Assembly (NCBI RefSeq): GCF_000716435.1
Contig: NZ_JNWO01000046.1
Span: forward strand, 1 to 38,287
DNA from: Streptomyces xylophagus
GTDB lineage: Bacteria; Actinomycetota; Actinomycetes; Streptomycetales; Streptomycetaceae
Direction of reading: 5' to 3'
Length of the DNA: 38,287 nucleotides
Shown: positions 23,122 through 30,670 of the stretch, piece by piece
Position numbering within the stretch: the first letter of the stretch is position 1
How the letters are laid out: each line of letters opens with the position of its first letter
Position numbers and translations under genes: made by a program
The notes under the pieces: generated by a model
Database searches by the model: none
What the model was told of the DNA's origin: nothing
The model's input: only the letters and a program-made list of their open reading frames with translations

Positions 23122-25226
23122 CGGACGCGCCTGCTGTCGTCATCACCGGCCTGGGCTGCGTCTCGCCCTTCGGCCGCGGCCTCGATGTCTTCTGGAAGGG
23201 GCTTTTCACCGGCCGGGAGCCCCTTGCGCCGACCGGCTTCAGCGCAGCGGGTATGCGTGTCGCGGGCGTCCTCGAAGTACCGGACCAGGACGGTCCGCCC
23301 GAGGAGCGCCCAGTGCATCTGCTCACCACAAGTGCGCGGGACGCGGTCGAACAGGCCGCACTGCGCGGCCCCCGGCTGAGGCGGAGCGGGCTGGTACTCG
23401 CCTCCACCAGCGCTGGCTGGCACCTGCCTGGGCAGGCGTTCGGCTCCGAACCGCTCACCTGCGACGAGGGCCTGCTGCGCAAGGAGTGGCCGGCCGTGGC
23501 CCTTGTGGAGGAACTCGGGCTGACCGGACCGTGTGCGGTGCTGTCTTCTGCATGTGCCTCCAGCACGGGGGCACTGGCCTGGGCGACCGAACGCATCCGC
23601 GCGGGAGAGGCCGAAGTGATGCTGGTCGCAGCAGTGGACGTGGTGACCGAAGTGGTCCTGGCCGGCTTCCGATCGATGCGCCTGCTGACCCGGAGCTCCG
23701 CTGCCCGGCCGTTCGCTGTCGACCGGGACGGCTTCGTCCTGGCCGAGGGCTCGGTAGTGGCCGTACTTGAGTCCGCCGGACACGCCGCGCGGCGTGGCGC
23801 GCTCCCCCGAGCCGTGCTCGCTGGCTGGGGAGCCAGTTCGGACGCTGGTCATCTCACCACTCCGGCGGCGGAAGGGATCGCCCGGTCGATGCGCGCCGCG
23901 CTTACCGACGCCGACTGCCGTCCGGAGGACGTGGGCATCCTGCATGCACACGCCACCGCGTCCGCGGCCAACGACCTCGCGGAGGCGCGGGCGGTCGCAC
24001 AGGTCTTCGGTCCGGGGCCTCCGGGGATGCTGACTACGGCAGTCAAAGGAGCGATCGGCCACACCGAGGGGGCCGCCGGGCTGTTCACTTTCGCGGCAGC
24101 CGTGGAGGGGCTGGTGCGCGACCATGTGCCCCCGGTCCTCAGCGGTGGGGTGCAGGACCCGGCGACAGTTGCAGTGCGGCTGCCGAGCGCTCACCAGCCG
24201 TACCCAGCCGGTTCCGCTCTGGTGCACGCCTCCGGCTTCGGTGGTGCCAACTGCACGGTCGTGGTGAACCAGCGGCCCGCCCGCCATAAGACGCCAGACC
24301 CTGTTCCCATCCAGGTCGTCGCGGCAGGCCTGGCATATCCGGAGGGAGCGGCGACGCTGGGGTGGCACCCCGCTTTCGACCGCGCTGCCACTCCGCTGGC
24401 CGGCAGTCCGCCGGTCACCCCTCCCCCGGACCGGGTCTGCCGGTTGCTGACGGACGCAGTGGGGGCCGTCCTCGGTGGGCTGGCCGAGGAGCAGCGGGAA
24501 CACTGCCTGGCCGGCGGTCTGCTCATGGGTACGGAGTTCGGCTCCCAGCACCACCACGCGCGTATGTACGCGGCCCTGCGGACCCGGGGGGTCCGCGGTG
24601 TAGAACCTCTGGATTTCGCCCTCTCAACCTTCAACACGCCCGCGGCGATGACATCGGTTGTGCATGGCATCACGGGCCGGACCGAGACTTACCTCGGCGC
24701 CTCTGGATCTGTGGAAGCTCTGGTGAGCGGGGTGCAATCGGTGGCGAGCGGCCAGGTTTCGGCGATCCTCGTGGGTGGCTGCGAGGCGCCAGAGAACCGT
24801 TTACGGGTGCCGCCCGGTTCCGCGCCGCTCTCTGCTGCGGCGACGGTGCTCGCGCTGGCTCCGGCGGATGCGGTCCTGCCTACGGGGGCTACCGCGGTCG
24901 AGGTCGCAGGTTTCAGCAGGCTGCCGATCGCGGCGCGCCCGGCCAGTGTCGTCGCTCTGGACCATGCGCTGGACGGGCTCTGCGGGCGGCGGCGCCCGGC
25001 GGTGCTATTGGCCAGTGGCTGCCCGGGGTCCGGACGAGACACTGCGGCATCCTCCTGGGTCCTCACCGGACCGGTGGTTGGCGCCGTCGCTTCGTTGGAC
25101 GCGCACCTGGCAGCTATCGGCAAGATCGCCGATGGGGACGCCGAGGAGGCAGTTGTCGCCGTCACCGGACCGTACTGCTCGACCATCCTGGTCCACTACC
25201 GCGCATTGACGGGATGGCCCAGTTGA
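23118..25226 (+). CDS. Ketosynthase fused to a cysteine-less ketosynthase-like half (KS-CLF fusion)
   Basis: A 702-residue protein. Residues 1-395 are a complete beta-ketoacyl synthase: C146 in SSACASSTG, His278 in HAHATAS (usually HGTGT), K310 and His315 in GAIGHTEGAAG, and the terminal GFGGANC. Residues 398-702 resemble a shortened second KS. Where the cysteine should be it reads LGASGSVEAL, with Ala528 in its place, as in chain-length factors. Type II KS and CLF are normally two genes, so a single-chain version is unusual. It should perform Claisen condensation on carrier-bound acyl groups. No ketoreductase or dehydratase is nearby. Codon 562 (24801-24803) is TTA. Confidence 0.8.
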   Translation: MTDAPAVVITGLGCVSPFGRGLDVFWKGLFTGREPLAPTGFSAAGMRVAGVLEVPDQDGPPEERPVHLLTTSARDAVEQAALRGPRLRRSGLVLASTSAGWHLPGQAFGSEPLTCDEGLLRKEWPAVALVEELGLTGPCAVLSSACASSTGALAWATERIRAGEAEVMLVAAVDVVTEVVLAGFRSMRLLTRSSAARPFAVDRDGFVLAEGSVVAVLESAGHAARRGALPRAVLAGWGASSDAGHLTTPAAEGIARSMRAALTDADCRPEDVGILHAHATASAANDLAEARAVAQVFGPGPPGMLTTAVKGAIGHTEGAAGLFTFAAAVEGLVRDHVPPVLSGGVQDPATVAVRLPSAHQPYPAGSALVHASGFGGANCTVVVNQRPARHKTPDPVPIQVVAAGLAYPEGAATLGWHPAFDRAATPLAGSPPVTPPPDRVCRLLTDAVGAVLGGLAEEQREHCLAGGLLMGTEFGSQHHHARMYAALRTRGVRGVEPLDFALSTFNTPAAMTSVVHGITGRTETYLGASGSVEALVSGVQSVASGQVSAILVGGCEAPENRLRVPPGSAPLSAAATVLALAPADAVLPTGATAVEVAGFSRLPIAARPASVVALDHALDGLCGRRRPAVLLASGCPGSGRDTAASSWVLTGPVVGAVASLDAHLAAIGKIADGDAEEAVVAVTGPYCSTILVHYRALTGWPS

Positions 25227-26632
25227 TGTGGGACCACGTACGGGAGCACGCAAGTCGCCGCCCTGCCGCGCTCGCATTGGCTGACTCGGAACACACATTG
25301 TCCTGGGCGCAGTTGGAGCAGGCCGTCCGGAACCGTGCCGCGGAGCTGCCCGAGCGGCCGAAGGGCCGGGTGCCGCTGCTCGCCCTGCACCGGCAGGCCA
25401 ACGCCCTGTGGGTGGTGGACTTCCTCGCCTTGCGAGTCAGTGGCTATGCGGTGCTTGCGCTTCCCGAGGCGATGCCCGTCGCCTCGGCGACGGCACTGTC
25501 TGAAGACCTGGGCGCGACCGCTTTGCTGCGTGGCGGCGCAGGAGACGTGCACCTCTCCAGCCACAGAGTTGGTGACGCCGGCGACACCGCTCTGGTGCAC
25601 CTCACCTCCGGTACGACCGGCACCGCCCGGGGAGTGCCGCGCGACAACGCCAACCTGCGCGACGAAGCGGCCGCCGTCGCCGAGGCCCTCGATCTGGACG
25701 CAGCCCATGCCGTGCTGATGGGCACTCCGGTGGCGCACAGTTTCGCCTCCGGGCTGCTCCTCGGAGCACTGACTGCGGGAGCCCCGAGCATTCTCCTCCC
25801 CCGCTACGACCCGGCCGTCATGGCCACACTGGCCCTCCGCCACCGGCCAGGCACGATCGCGGGCACTCCCTACGTGCTGCGTGCCCTGGCGGGTACCGAG
25901 CAGGTGCGCCGAACTGGACTGCCGGGGCTGCGCTTTCCGCTGTGCGGTGGGGCACCGCTGCACTCCTCATGGGCGCGGGCGTGGCTGGAGACCACGGGAG
26001 TGGCCATCTGCCAGGAATACGGCCTCTCTGAGGGCGGCATCGCCACCGTCAACCTGGACCGTGCAACCGAGCGTCCCGAGTCCGTGGGGACACCGATTCC
26101 ACGGGTCGCCATCCATGTGGTGGACGGCGACGGCCGGCCGATGGCGTCGGGATCCGTGGGCCGGATCCTGGTCGACCGCCCGGCGAACCCGACGGAGTAC
26201 CTGACTGCGGGTGGCCGACGGGTGCCGATCCCCGTTCGGGGCGACGCCCCGATCCGGGGGACCGACACCGGGGACCTGGGATTCGTCGATGAACTGGGAC
26301 TGCTGCACCTGGCAGGCCGCGAAAAGCTGCTGATCAACGTGGGGGGTGCGAAAGTCAGCCCAGTCGAGGTGGAGCAGTGTCTGCTCGACCATCCCGCTGT
26401 GAACGAGGCGGTCGTGGTCGGCGTCGCGGACCCGTACCGGGGCGAGACAGTAGCCGCGCTGATCGAGATGGCCCCTGGCGCCACCACCGTACGGGAGCTC
26501 ACCGGCTACCTCCGGGGACACCTCAGCGGTTTCGCGATCCCGCGCCATTGGGAACTGACCGACGCCGTCCCACGCACCTCTGCAGGCAAACCAGACCGCG
26601 CACAGATCCGCTATCTCCTGGAAGGCCGATAA
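25226..26632 (+). CDS. AMP-forming acyl/aryl ligase 1
   Basis: A 468-residue member of the adenylate-forming family. Core A3 is LTSGTTGTARGV (126-137, with Arg where Lys is usual), A5 EYGLSEGG, A7 TGDLGF, A8-like INVGGAKVSPVEVE and the catalytic Lys in TSAGKPDR near the end. It activates a carboxylic acid with ATP and loads it on CoA or a carrier protein. The start at 25226 overlaps the KS stop (TGATG). An in-frame ATG 12 bases earlier (25214) is possible. A longer upstream frame overlapping the KS gene is not coding. Confidence 0.85.
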   Translation: MWDHVREHASRRPAALALADSEHTLSWAQLEQAVRNRAAELPERPKGRVPLLALHRQANALWVVDFLALRVSGYAVLALPEAMPVASATALSEDLGATALLRGGAGDVHLSSHRVGDAGDTALVHLTSGTTGTARGVPRDNANLRDEAAAVAEALDLDAAHAVLMGTPVAHSFASGLLLGALTAGAPSILLPRYDPAVMATLALRHRPGTIAGTPYVLRALAGTEQVRRTGLPGLRFPLCGGAPLHSSWARAWLETTGVAICQEYGLSEGGIATVNLDRATERPESVGTPIPRVAIHVVDGDGRPMASGSVGRILVDRPANPTEYLTAGGRRVPIPVRGDAPIRGTDTGDLGFVDELGLLHLAGREKLLINVGGAKVSPVEVEQCLLDHPAVNEAVVVGVADPYRGETVAALIEMAPGATTVRELTGYLRGHLSGFAIPRHWELTDAVPRTSAGKPDRAQIRYLLEGR

Positions 26633-26638
26633 AAAAAC

Positions 26639-27889
26639 ATGCTGGAAGACGTCTACGCCGCAGCGGGTGTGCTCGACTCCGGCCGGTATCTCACCACGGT
26701 CAACGAGTTGTGTGATCACATCCCGGCTTTGCGCCCCCAGTTGCTGCGCCATGTGGTCGAAAGGCTGCGGTGCGCCCTCGACCTGACGGGGTGTACCAAG
26801 ATCCTTGTCGAGGAGGAGAAGGGCGCCGTCATCGGCGCCGCTCTAGCGCTGGAGACCGGGATCCCGCTGGCGATGGCCAGGGCCTATCCCTACGCAGTGC
26901 CCGGGCATCGGGTCGGTTTCGTGAGCGAGTACGCGCAGGGCGATCTGTATGTGAACGGTGTCGAACCGGGCGACCGCGTCTGCCTGGTGGACGACACGCT
27001 GTCGACTGGCGGCACGCTGGTCTCTCTGGTCTCTGCGGTCCGGCAGATCGGTGCCGAAGTCGGTGAGATTGCCGTGGTCGTGGAAAAGGCGGGGAATGGT
27101 GGACGTCAGGCGCTCGACCGGCTCGGGCTGCCGGTCAGTTCACTGATCGAGATCGAAGTGTCCGCAGACGGGGTGACGGTTCATCAGCCCTCTCATCTCC
27201 CGTCGGGGCGCGGGGACGTGCAGTTCCTCGACACGATGCAGCCGCACCACGAACCCGGCTTGTTCATCGTGGTGGAGGGGACGGACGGCGCCGGCAAGAC
27301 CACGTTGGTGAACGGGCTGGCGGCCTCGCTCCGAGCCGAGAACCGGGAGGTGTTCACCACCTTCCAGCCCACACCGAGCGCTCGCGCGACGGATGTCTTC
27401 CGCGGTTTCGCCGAACGGGGCGGCGACGATCCCGCCGTGCACCGCGCTCTGTACCTGGTCACGCTCGGCGACCGTCTCTACCACGCCAGGGCGGCCATCC
27501 TCCCCGAGTTGGCAGCCGGTCGCGTCGTCATCTGCGACCGTTACATCTACACCACGGTCGCCAACGCGCTGGCCCGCGGCCAACGCCTGGAGGGCTGGTT
27601 CCGCGAAACGGTCGGCATGCTCCCGAAACCGGACCTGTCGGTGCTCGTACACAGTCCCGTCGAGGTGGCCGTCAAGCGGATCCGGGAACGGGCTGCGGAA
27701 CGTGACCGCCCGATCGACCTCGCTCACATGGAGGGCGTCTACGCCGGCTTCCAGCGGCTGGTGACAGACGGCCAGTTGATCGGGCTGGACACCGACGCAC
27801 TGGGCATCGAGCAGACTCTCGCCCGGGTGCACTCCGAGATCACCGCGTTGCTGGAAAGCCGGGAGACGGCGGGGAGACTGGCCTTGTGA
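26639..27889 (+). CDS. Phosphoribosyltransferase-thymidylate kinase fusion
   Basis: A 416-residue two-domain enzyme. Residues 1-185 are a type I phosphoribosyltransferase of the adenine PRTase kind (ILVEEEKGAVIGAALA; PRPP-binding loop VCLVDDTLSTGGTL at 114-127). Residues 207-405 are a dTMP kinase-like domain with P-loop EGTDGAGKT (213-221) and the DRY motif (300-302 in ICDRYIYTT). It could attach ribose-5-phosphate from PRPP to a base and then phosphorylate the resulting nucleotide. I know of no standard enzyme with this order. It lies 6 bp after ligase 1 and overlaps the next gene by four bases. Confidence 0.8.
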   Translation: MLEDVYAAAGVLDSGRYLTTVNELCDHIPALRPQLLRHVVERLRCALDLTGCTKILVEEEKGAVIGAALALETGIPLAMARAYPYAVPGHRVGFVSEYAQGDLYVNGVEPGDRVCLVDDTLSTGGTLVSLVSAVRQIGAEVGEIAVVVEKAGNGGRQALDRLGLPVSSLIEIEVSADGVTVHQPSHLPSGRGDVQFLDTMQPHHEPGLFIVVEGTDGAGKTTLVNGLAASLRAENREVFTTFQPTPSARATDVFRGFAERGGDDPAVHRALYLVTLGDRLYHARAAILPELAAGRVVICDRYIYTTVANALARGQRLEGWFRETVGMLPKPDLSVLVHSPVEVAVKRIRERAAERDRPIDLAHMEGVYAGFQRLVTDGQLIGLDTDALGIEQTLARVHSEITALLESRETAGRLAL

Positions 27890-28443
27890 CCGGGGATCTG
27901 GTCGAAACCCTGCTGGCTCGCCACCCGTTCCGCCCCGGCAAGCGTGGAGACGGCACCTTGCTCGACAACTACTTCGACGGCCATCGGGTCCTGGGGGAAC
28001 CACGGCTGCTCGCCGCGCTTGCCGATGAGCTGTTCCACAGGATCGCGCGCACCGGGGCAGAGTTGGTGGCGGGAGAAGTGGCCGCCGGTGCCCAGCTCGC
28101 TACTGCTGTGGCGCTCGCCGGTGTCCGCCACGGCCGGGTGCTGGAGTCGCGCGGCATCCGCCGGATACCGAAGGACTACGGGATTCCCGGTCTGCTGACC
28201 AGCCCGGTCCCGGACACATCGCGGTTCGCTGTAGTCGACGACGTGGCAGGCACCGGCGCAGCCGCCCGACGGTGTGTGGAGGCGCTTCGAGAGGCGGGCC
28301 ACCACGTGGTCGGCGTCTTCGTCATCCTCGATCGCCGCCAAGGCGCCGCCGAGGAGCTGACACGCCTCGGTATGACACTGACTTCCTTGTTCCGCTTGGA
28401 TGATCTCGCATCAGGCTTGCATCAGAAAGGCGCTGAGACATGA
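27886..28443 (+). CDS. Phosphoribosyltransferase (orotate PRTase-like)
   Basis: A 185-residue type I phosphoribosyltransferase from the GTG at 27886 (GTGA overlap with the fusion gene). The PRPP loop is FAVVDDVAGTGAAAR (114-128), and the earlier ELVAGEVAAGAQLATAVA plus SRGIRRIPKDYGIPG fit orotate-type enzymes (PyrE-like). The lysine/arginine-rich flexible loop is weakly conserved, so the base may not be orotate. It is the second PRPP-using enzyme in a row, pointing to N-glycosidic nucleotide formation in the pathway. The stop overlaps the next start (ATGA). Confidence 0.75.
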   Translation: MTGDLVETLLARHPFRPGKRGDGTLLDNYFDGHRVLGEPRLLAALADELFHRIARTGAELVAGEVAAGAQLATAVALAGVRHGRVLESRGIRRIPKDYGIPGLLTSPVPDTSRFAVVDDVAGTGAAARRCVEALREAGHHVVGVFVILDRRQGAAEELTRLGMTLTSLFRLDDLASGLHQKGAET

Positions 28444-29120
28444 CATCCATCCTGGAAGCACTGCAGCACAACCCCTACCCCGGTCGGCTGATTCTGCTGG
28501 CCCGCACCCTCGACGGTGAGTTGACGGCCGGATACGCACTCACCGGGCGCAGCGACTCCTCTCGGGCCCGGCGCATCGAGAGCACCGAGGCCGGCGAGAC
28601 GGCCGTGGTGCCGGTTGGCGCGCAGAACCATGACGCCCTGCGGCACTACATCGCCGCGACCGCCGACGAACGGTGGACGGTGTATGGCAACGGAGAGCAG
28701 GTGGCGGAGGTCGCAGGCCGCCTGGTGAAGGGCCTGGCACCGAGCAGCGCTCTGGAAGAGCTCAGCTACGAACCGGATCCTCCCATCTACACACCGCGAA
28801 TCACCGCTGTCGTGGACCGCATCGACGGCCGTGCCTGGTTCGGCGCAACGCGCCGACCCGAAGGTGAGCGCGAGAGCGCCGACACCGTTGTGGCATCACT
28901 CGGCGCACTGGCCGTCGGACAGGCGGTACTGCTGAGCACCTACGAGTCGGACGGCGAGCACGTGTCAACCTCCCGGCGTCATCTGGACCTGTCCACCTCG
29001 GCTCAGGACGCGGCCGCGCTGCTCGCTGAAGTATGGGCGGCGTTGGATCCGCGCTTTCTGGTAGCCGCGACCGCGTTCGCTCCGCTTCGCGGGGTCCGAG
29101 GGGCCATCCGCCACGCCTGA
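28440..29120 (+). CDS. IMP cyclohydrolase-like protein (PurO family)
   Basis: A 226-residue protein. NPYPGRLILLARTLDGELTA, GYALTGRSDSSRARR and YEPDPPIYTPRITAVVDR fit the IMP cyclohydrolase family (PF07826), known from archaeal PurO, which closes the pyrimidine ring of the purine by dehydrating FAICAR to IMP. Most bacteria use PurH for that step, so a cluster-borne copy beside two phosphoribosyltransferases suggests ring closure of a purine-like or imidazole nucleotide in the pathway. It is translationally coupled to the gene before it (ATGA). The family call is from recognised motifs only. Confidence 0.65.
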   Translation: MTSILEALQHNPYPGRLILLARTLDGELTAGYALTGRSDSSRARRIESTEAGETAVVPVGAQNHDALRHYIAATADERWTVYGNGEQVAEVAGRLVKGLAPSSALEELSYEPDPPIYTPRITAVVDRIDGRAWFGATRRPEGERESADTVVASLGALAVGQAVLLSTYESDGEHVSTSRRHLDLSTSAQDAAALLAEVWAALDPRFLVAATAFAPLRGVRGAIRHA

Positions 29121-29143
29121 CCGGCTTTCGAAGGAGCCACTAC

Positions 29144-30670
29144 ATGCACACGGAATCCCAGCAGACACTGAGTACCGTGACCGGCCTGCTGATCGAGCTG
29201 TTGGCCGACGAGGGCAACGACGCACCCGGCGCGGACACCTGCACCGGGTCATCCGTTCTGAGGAACCTGGGTGTCGACTCGCTGCTGCTCACACGGTTCA
29301 TCAGTGGGTTGGAGGACCGCTTCGGGATCGAGTTCGATCTGGAGGATCTGACGCCGGCGAACTTCACCACGCTGGGATCCGTGTGCGATCTGGTGGAGCA
29401 CTGCCGTCAACTGCCCACCGAAGCCACGCAGGACGGGCGGCCCAGCGCCGTGGTCGCAGCCAGCCCATCGCCGGCGGCCATCGGCGGCGGCGACCGTTGG
29501 TGGCCGAAGTCCCTGGAGGCTCAACTGCTCTTCTGCACGGCCCGACTCTCGATGGGGCAGGAGCATGTCCAGCGTGCCTTGGCGGCCTTGCGCTCGACGC
29601 AGCCGCGGCTCGACTGGGGTGTCTTCCTGGATCTGGCCACCCGGCACAGGGTCCTGGGTCTGGTGGCACGGAACTTCGACCGCCAGTGCCTCGGCCCGCT
29701 CGGCACGGTCCGGCGTTCGACCCTGCGGGCCACCTACCTCTACAACCACGGCCGTGCCCAGGCGTGGCAGCGCGAACGACGGGACCTGCTGGCCGCGTTC
29801 GCCGCCGACGGGCTCTCCCCGGTGGTACGCAAGGGCTCCTACCTCGCACAGTACGTCTACCCGGACCCGGCCATGCGCTACATGGAGGACATGGATCTCT
29901 ACGTCACGGCCGAGGAGAGCGAGAAGCTGATCAGCACTATGCGGCGGCTCGGCTACCGCCAGGGCAGCGACTCTCTCGACCGCCGGACCGTGGAGCCACT
30001 CGACCGCGAAACGGCGCTGTTCTGGCAGCTCAACGTCACCGCGCTGCCGCCCTTCCTGCGCCCCACCAGCGATCCGTACGTCGACATGTTCTCCGTCGAC
30101 CTGCGCCGCGACCTGATGGAACCCGCCAGCGGCAAAAGCATCCCCGCCGAGGACTTCCGGTCCCGGGCCAAGCGCGTGAGCCTGGCGAGCGAGTACGCAT
30201 GGGTACCCAGCGACGAGGACATGCTCATCGATCTCGGCGTGCATCTATACCGGGAAGCCACCACTTTGAGCTCAATCCGTTCAGGCAAGGACCTCTGTCT
30301 GATCAGGTTCATCGACCTCGCGCAGTGGTACCTCCGCGTGCAGGACACTCTGGACCAGGACGCCTTGATCAAGCGTGCCGAAACGTATGAGATCGCCCCT
30401 GAGCTGTACTTCAGCCTGCACTTCGGGGACCTCCTCGAACCCGGCGTGTACGATCCCGAGCTGCTTCGGCGCCTACGTCCGGCCGATCTGCGCTACCTGG
30501 ACGCCTACGGGGCACTCGATCGTCAAGAGGCGCACTGGCCGGACAGCTTCGTGGACCGGTTCTTCGACCGGCACCGAGGCGAGAGAGTGAGCACTCAGTC
30601 GGCGCTGCCGCGCCCCCGTCGGCACTGGACAGACGACCATGCCGGCGCCGAAGCTGCGGGTCAGAAGTGA
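29144..30670 (+). CDS. Carrier protein-nucleotidyltransferase fusion
   Basis: A 508-residue protein from the ATG at 29144 (AAGGAG at 29131-29136). Residues 8-90 are a carrier domain with Ser46 in LGVDSLLLTRF. After a linker, residues 125-450 match the uncharacterised nucleotidyltransferase family PF14907: VVRKGSYLAQYVYPDPAMRY (228-247) and the metal pair D249/D251 in MEDMDLYV. Family members occur in lasso peptide and other clusters and are thought to transfer nucleotidyl or phosphoryl groups. Here the enzyme may modify a substrate held on its own carrier domain. A frame extending upstream to 29033 is a shadow of the previous gene. Confidence 0.75.
   Translation: MHTESQQTLSTVTGLLIELLADEGNDAPGADTCTGSSVLRNLGVDSLLLTRFISGLEDRFGIEFDLEDLTPANFTTLGSVCDLVEHCRQLPTEATQDGRPSAVVAASPSPAAIGGGDRWWPKSLEAQLLFCTARLSMGQEHVQRALAALRSTQPRLDWGVFLDLATRHRVLGLVARNFDRQCLGPLGTVRRSTLRATYLYNHGRAQAWQRERRDLLAAFAADGLSPVVRKGSYLAQYVYPDPAMRYMEDMDLYVTAEESEKLISTMRRLGYRQGSDSLDRRTVEPLDRETALFWQLNVTALPPFLRPTSDPYVDMFSVDLRRDLMEPASGKSIPAEDFRSRAKRVSLASEYAWVPSDEDMLIDLGVHLYREATTLSSIRSGKDLCLIRFIDLAQWYLRVQDTLDQDALIKRAETYEIAPELYFSLHFGDLLEPGVYDPELLRRLRPADLRYLDAYGALDRQEAHWPDSFVDRFFDRHRGERVSTQSALPRPRRHWTDDHAGAEAAGQK

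Noticed and set aside
22224..24557. A 777-codon open frame antisense to the cupin, carrier and ketosynthase genes
   Set aside because: It crosses several real genes in the antisense direction and shows no domain. This is typical of high-GC DNA.
24362..25213. Upstream extension of ligase 1 to a 756-codon frame
   Set aside because: The extra part overlaps the ketosynthase gene in another frame and has no adenylation-domain features. The TGATG overlap gives a better start.
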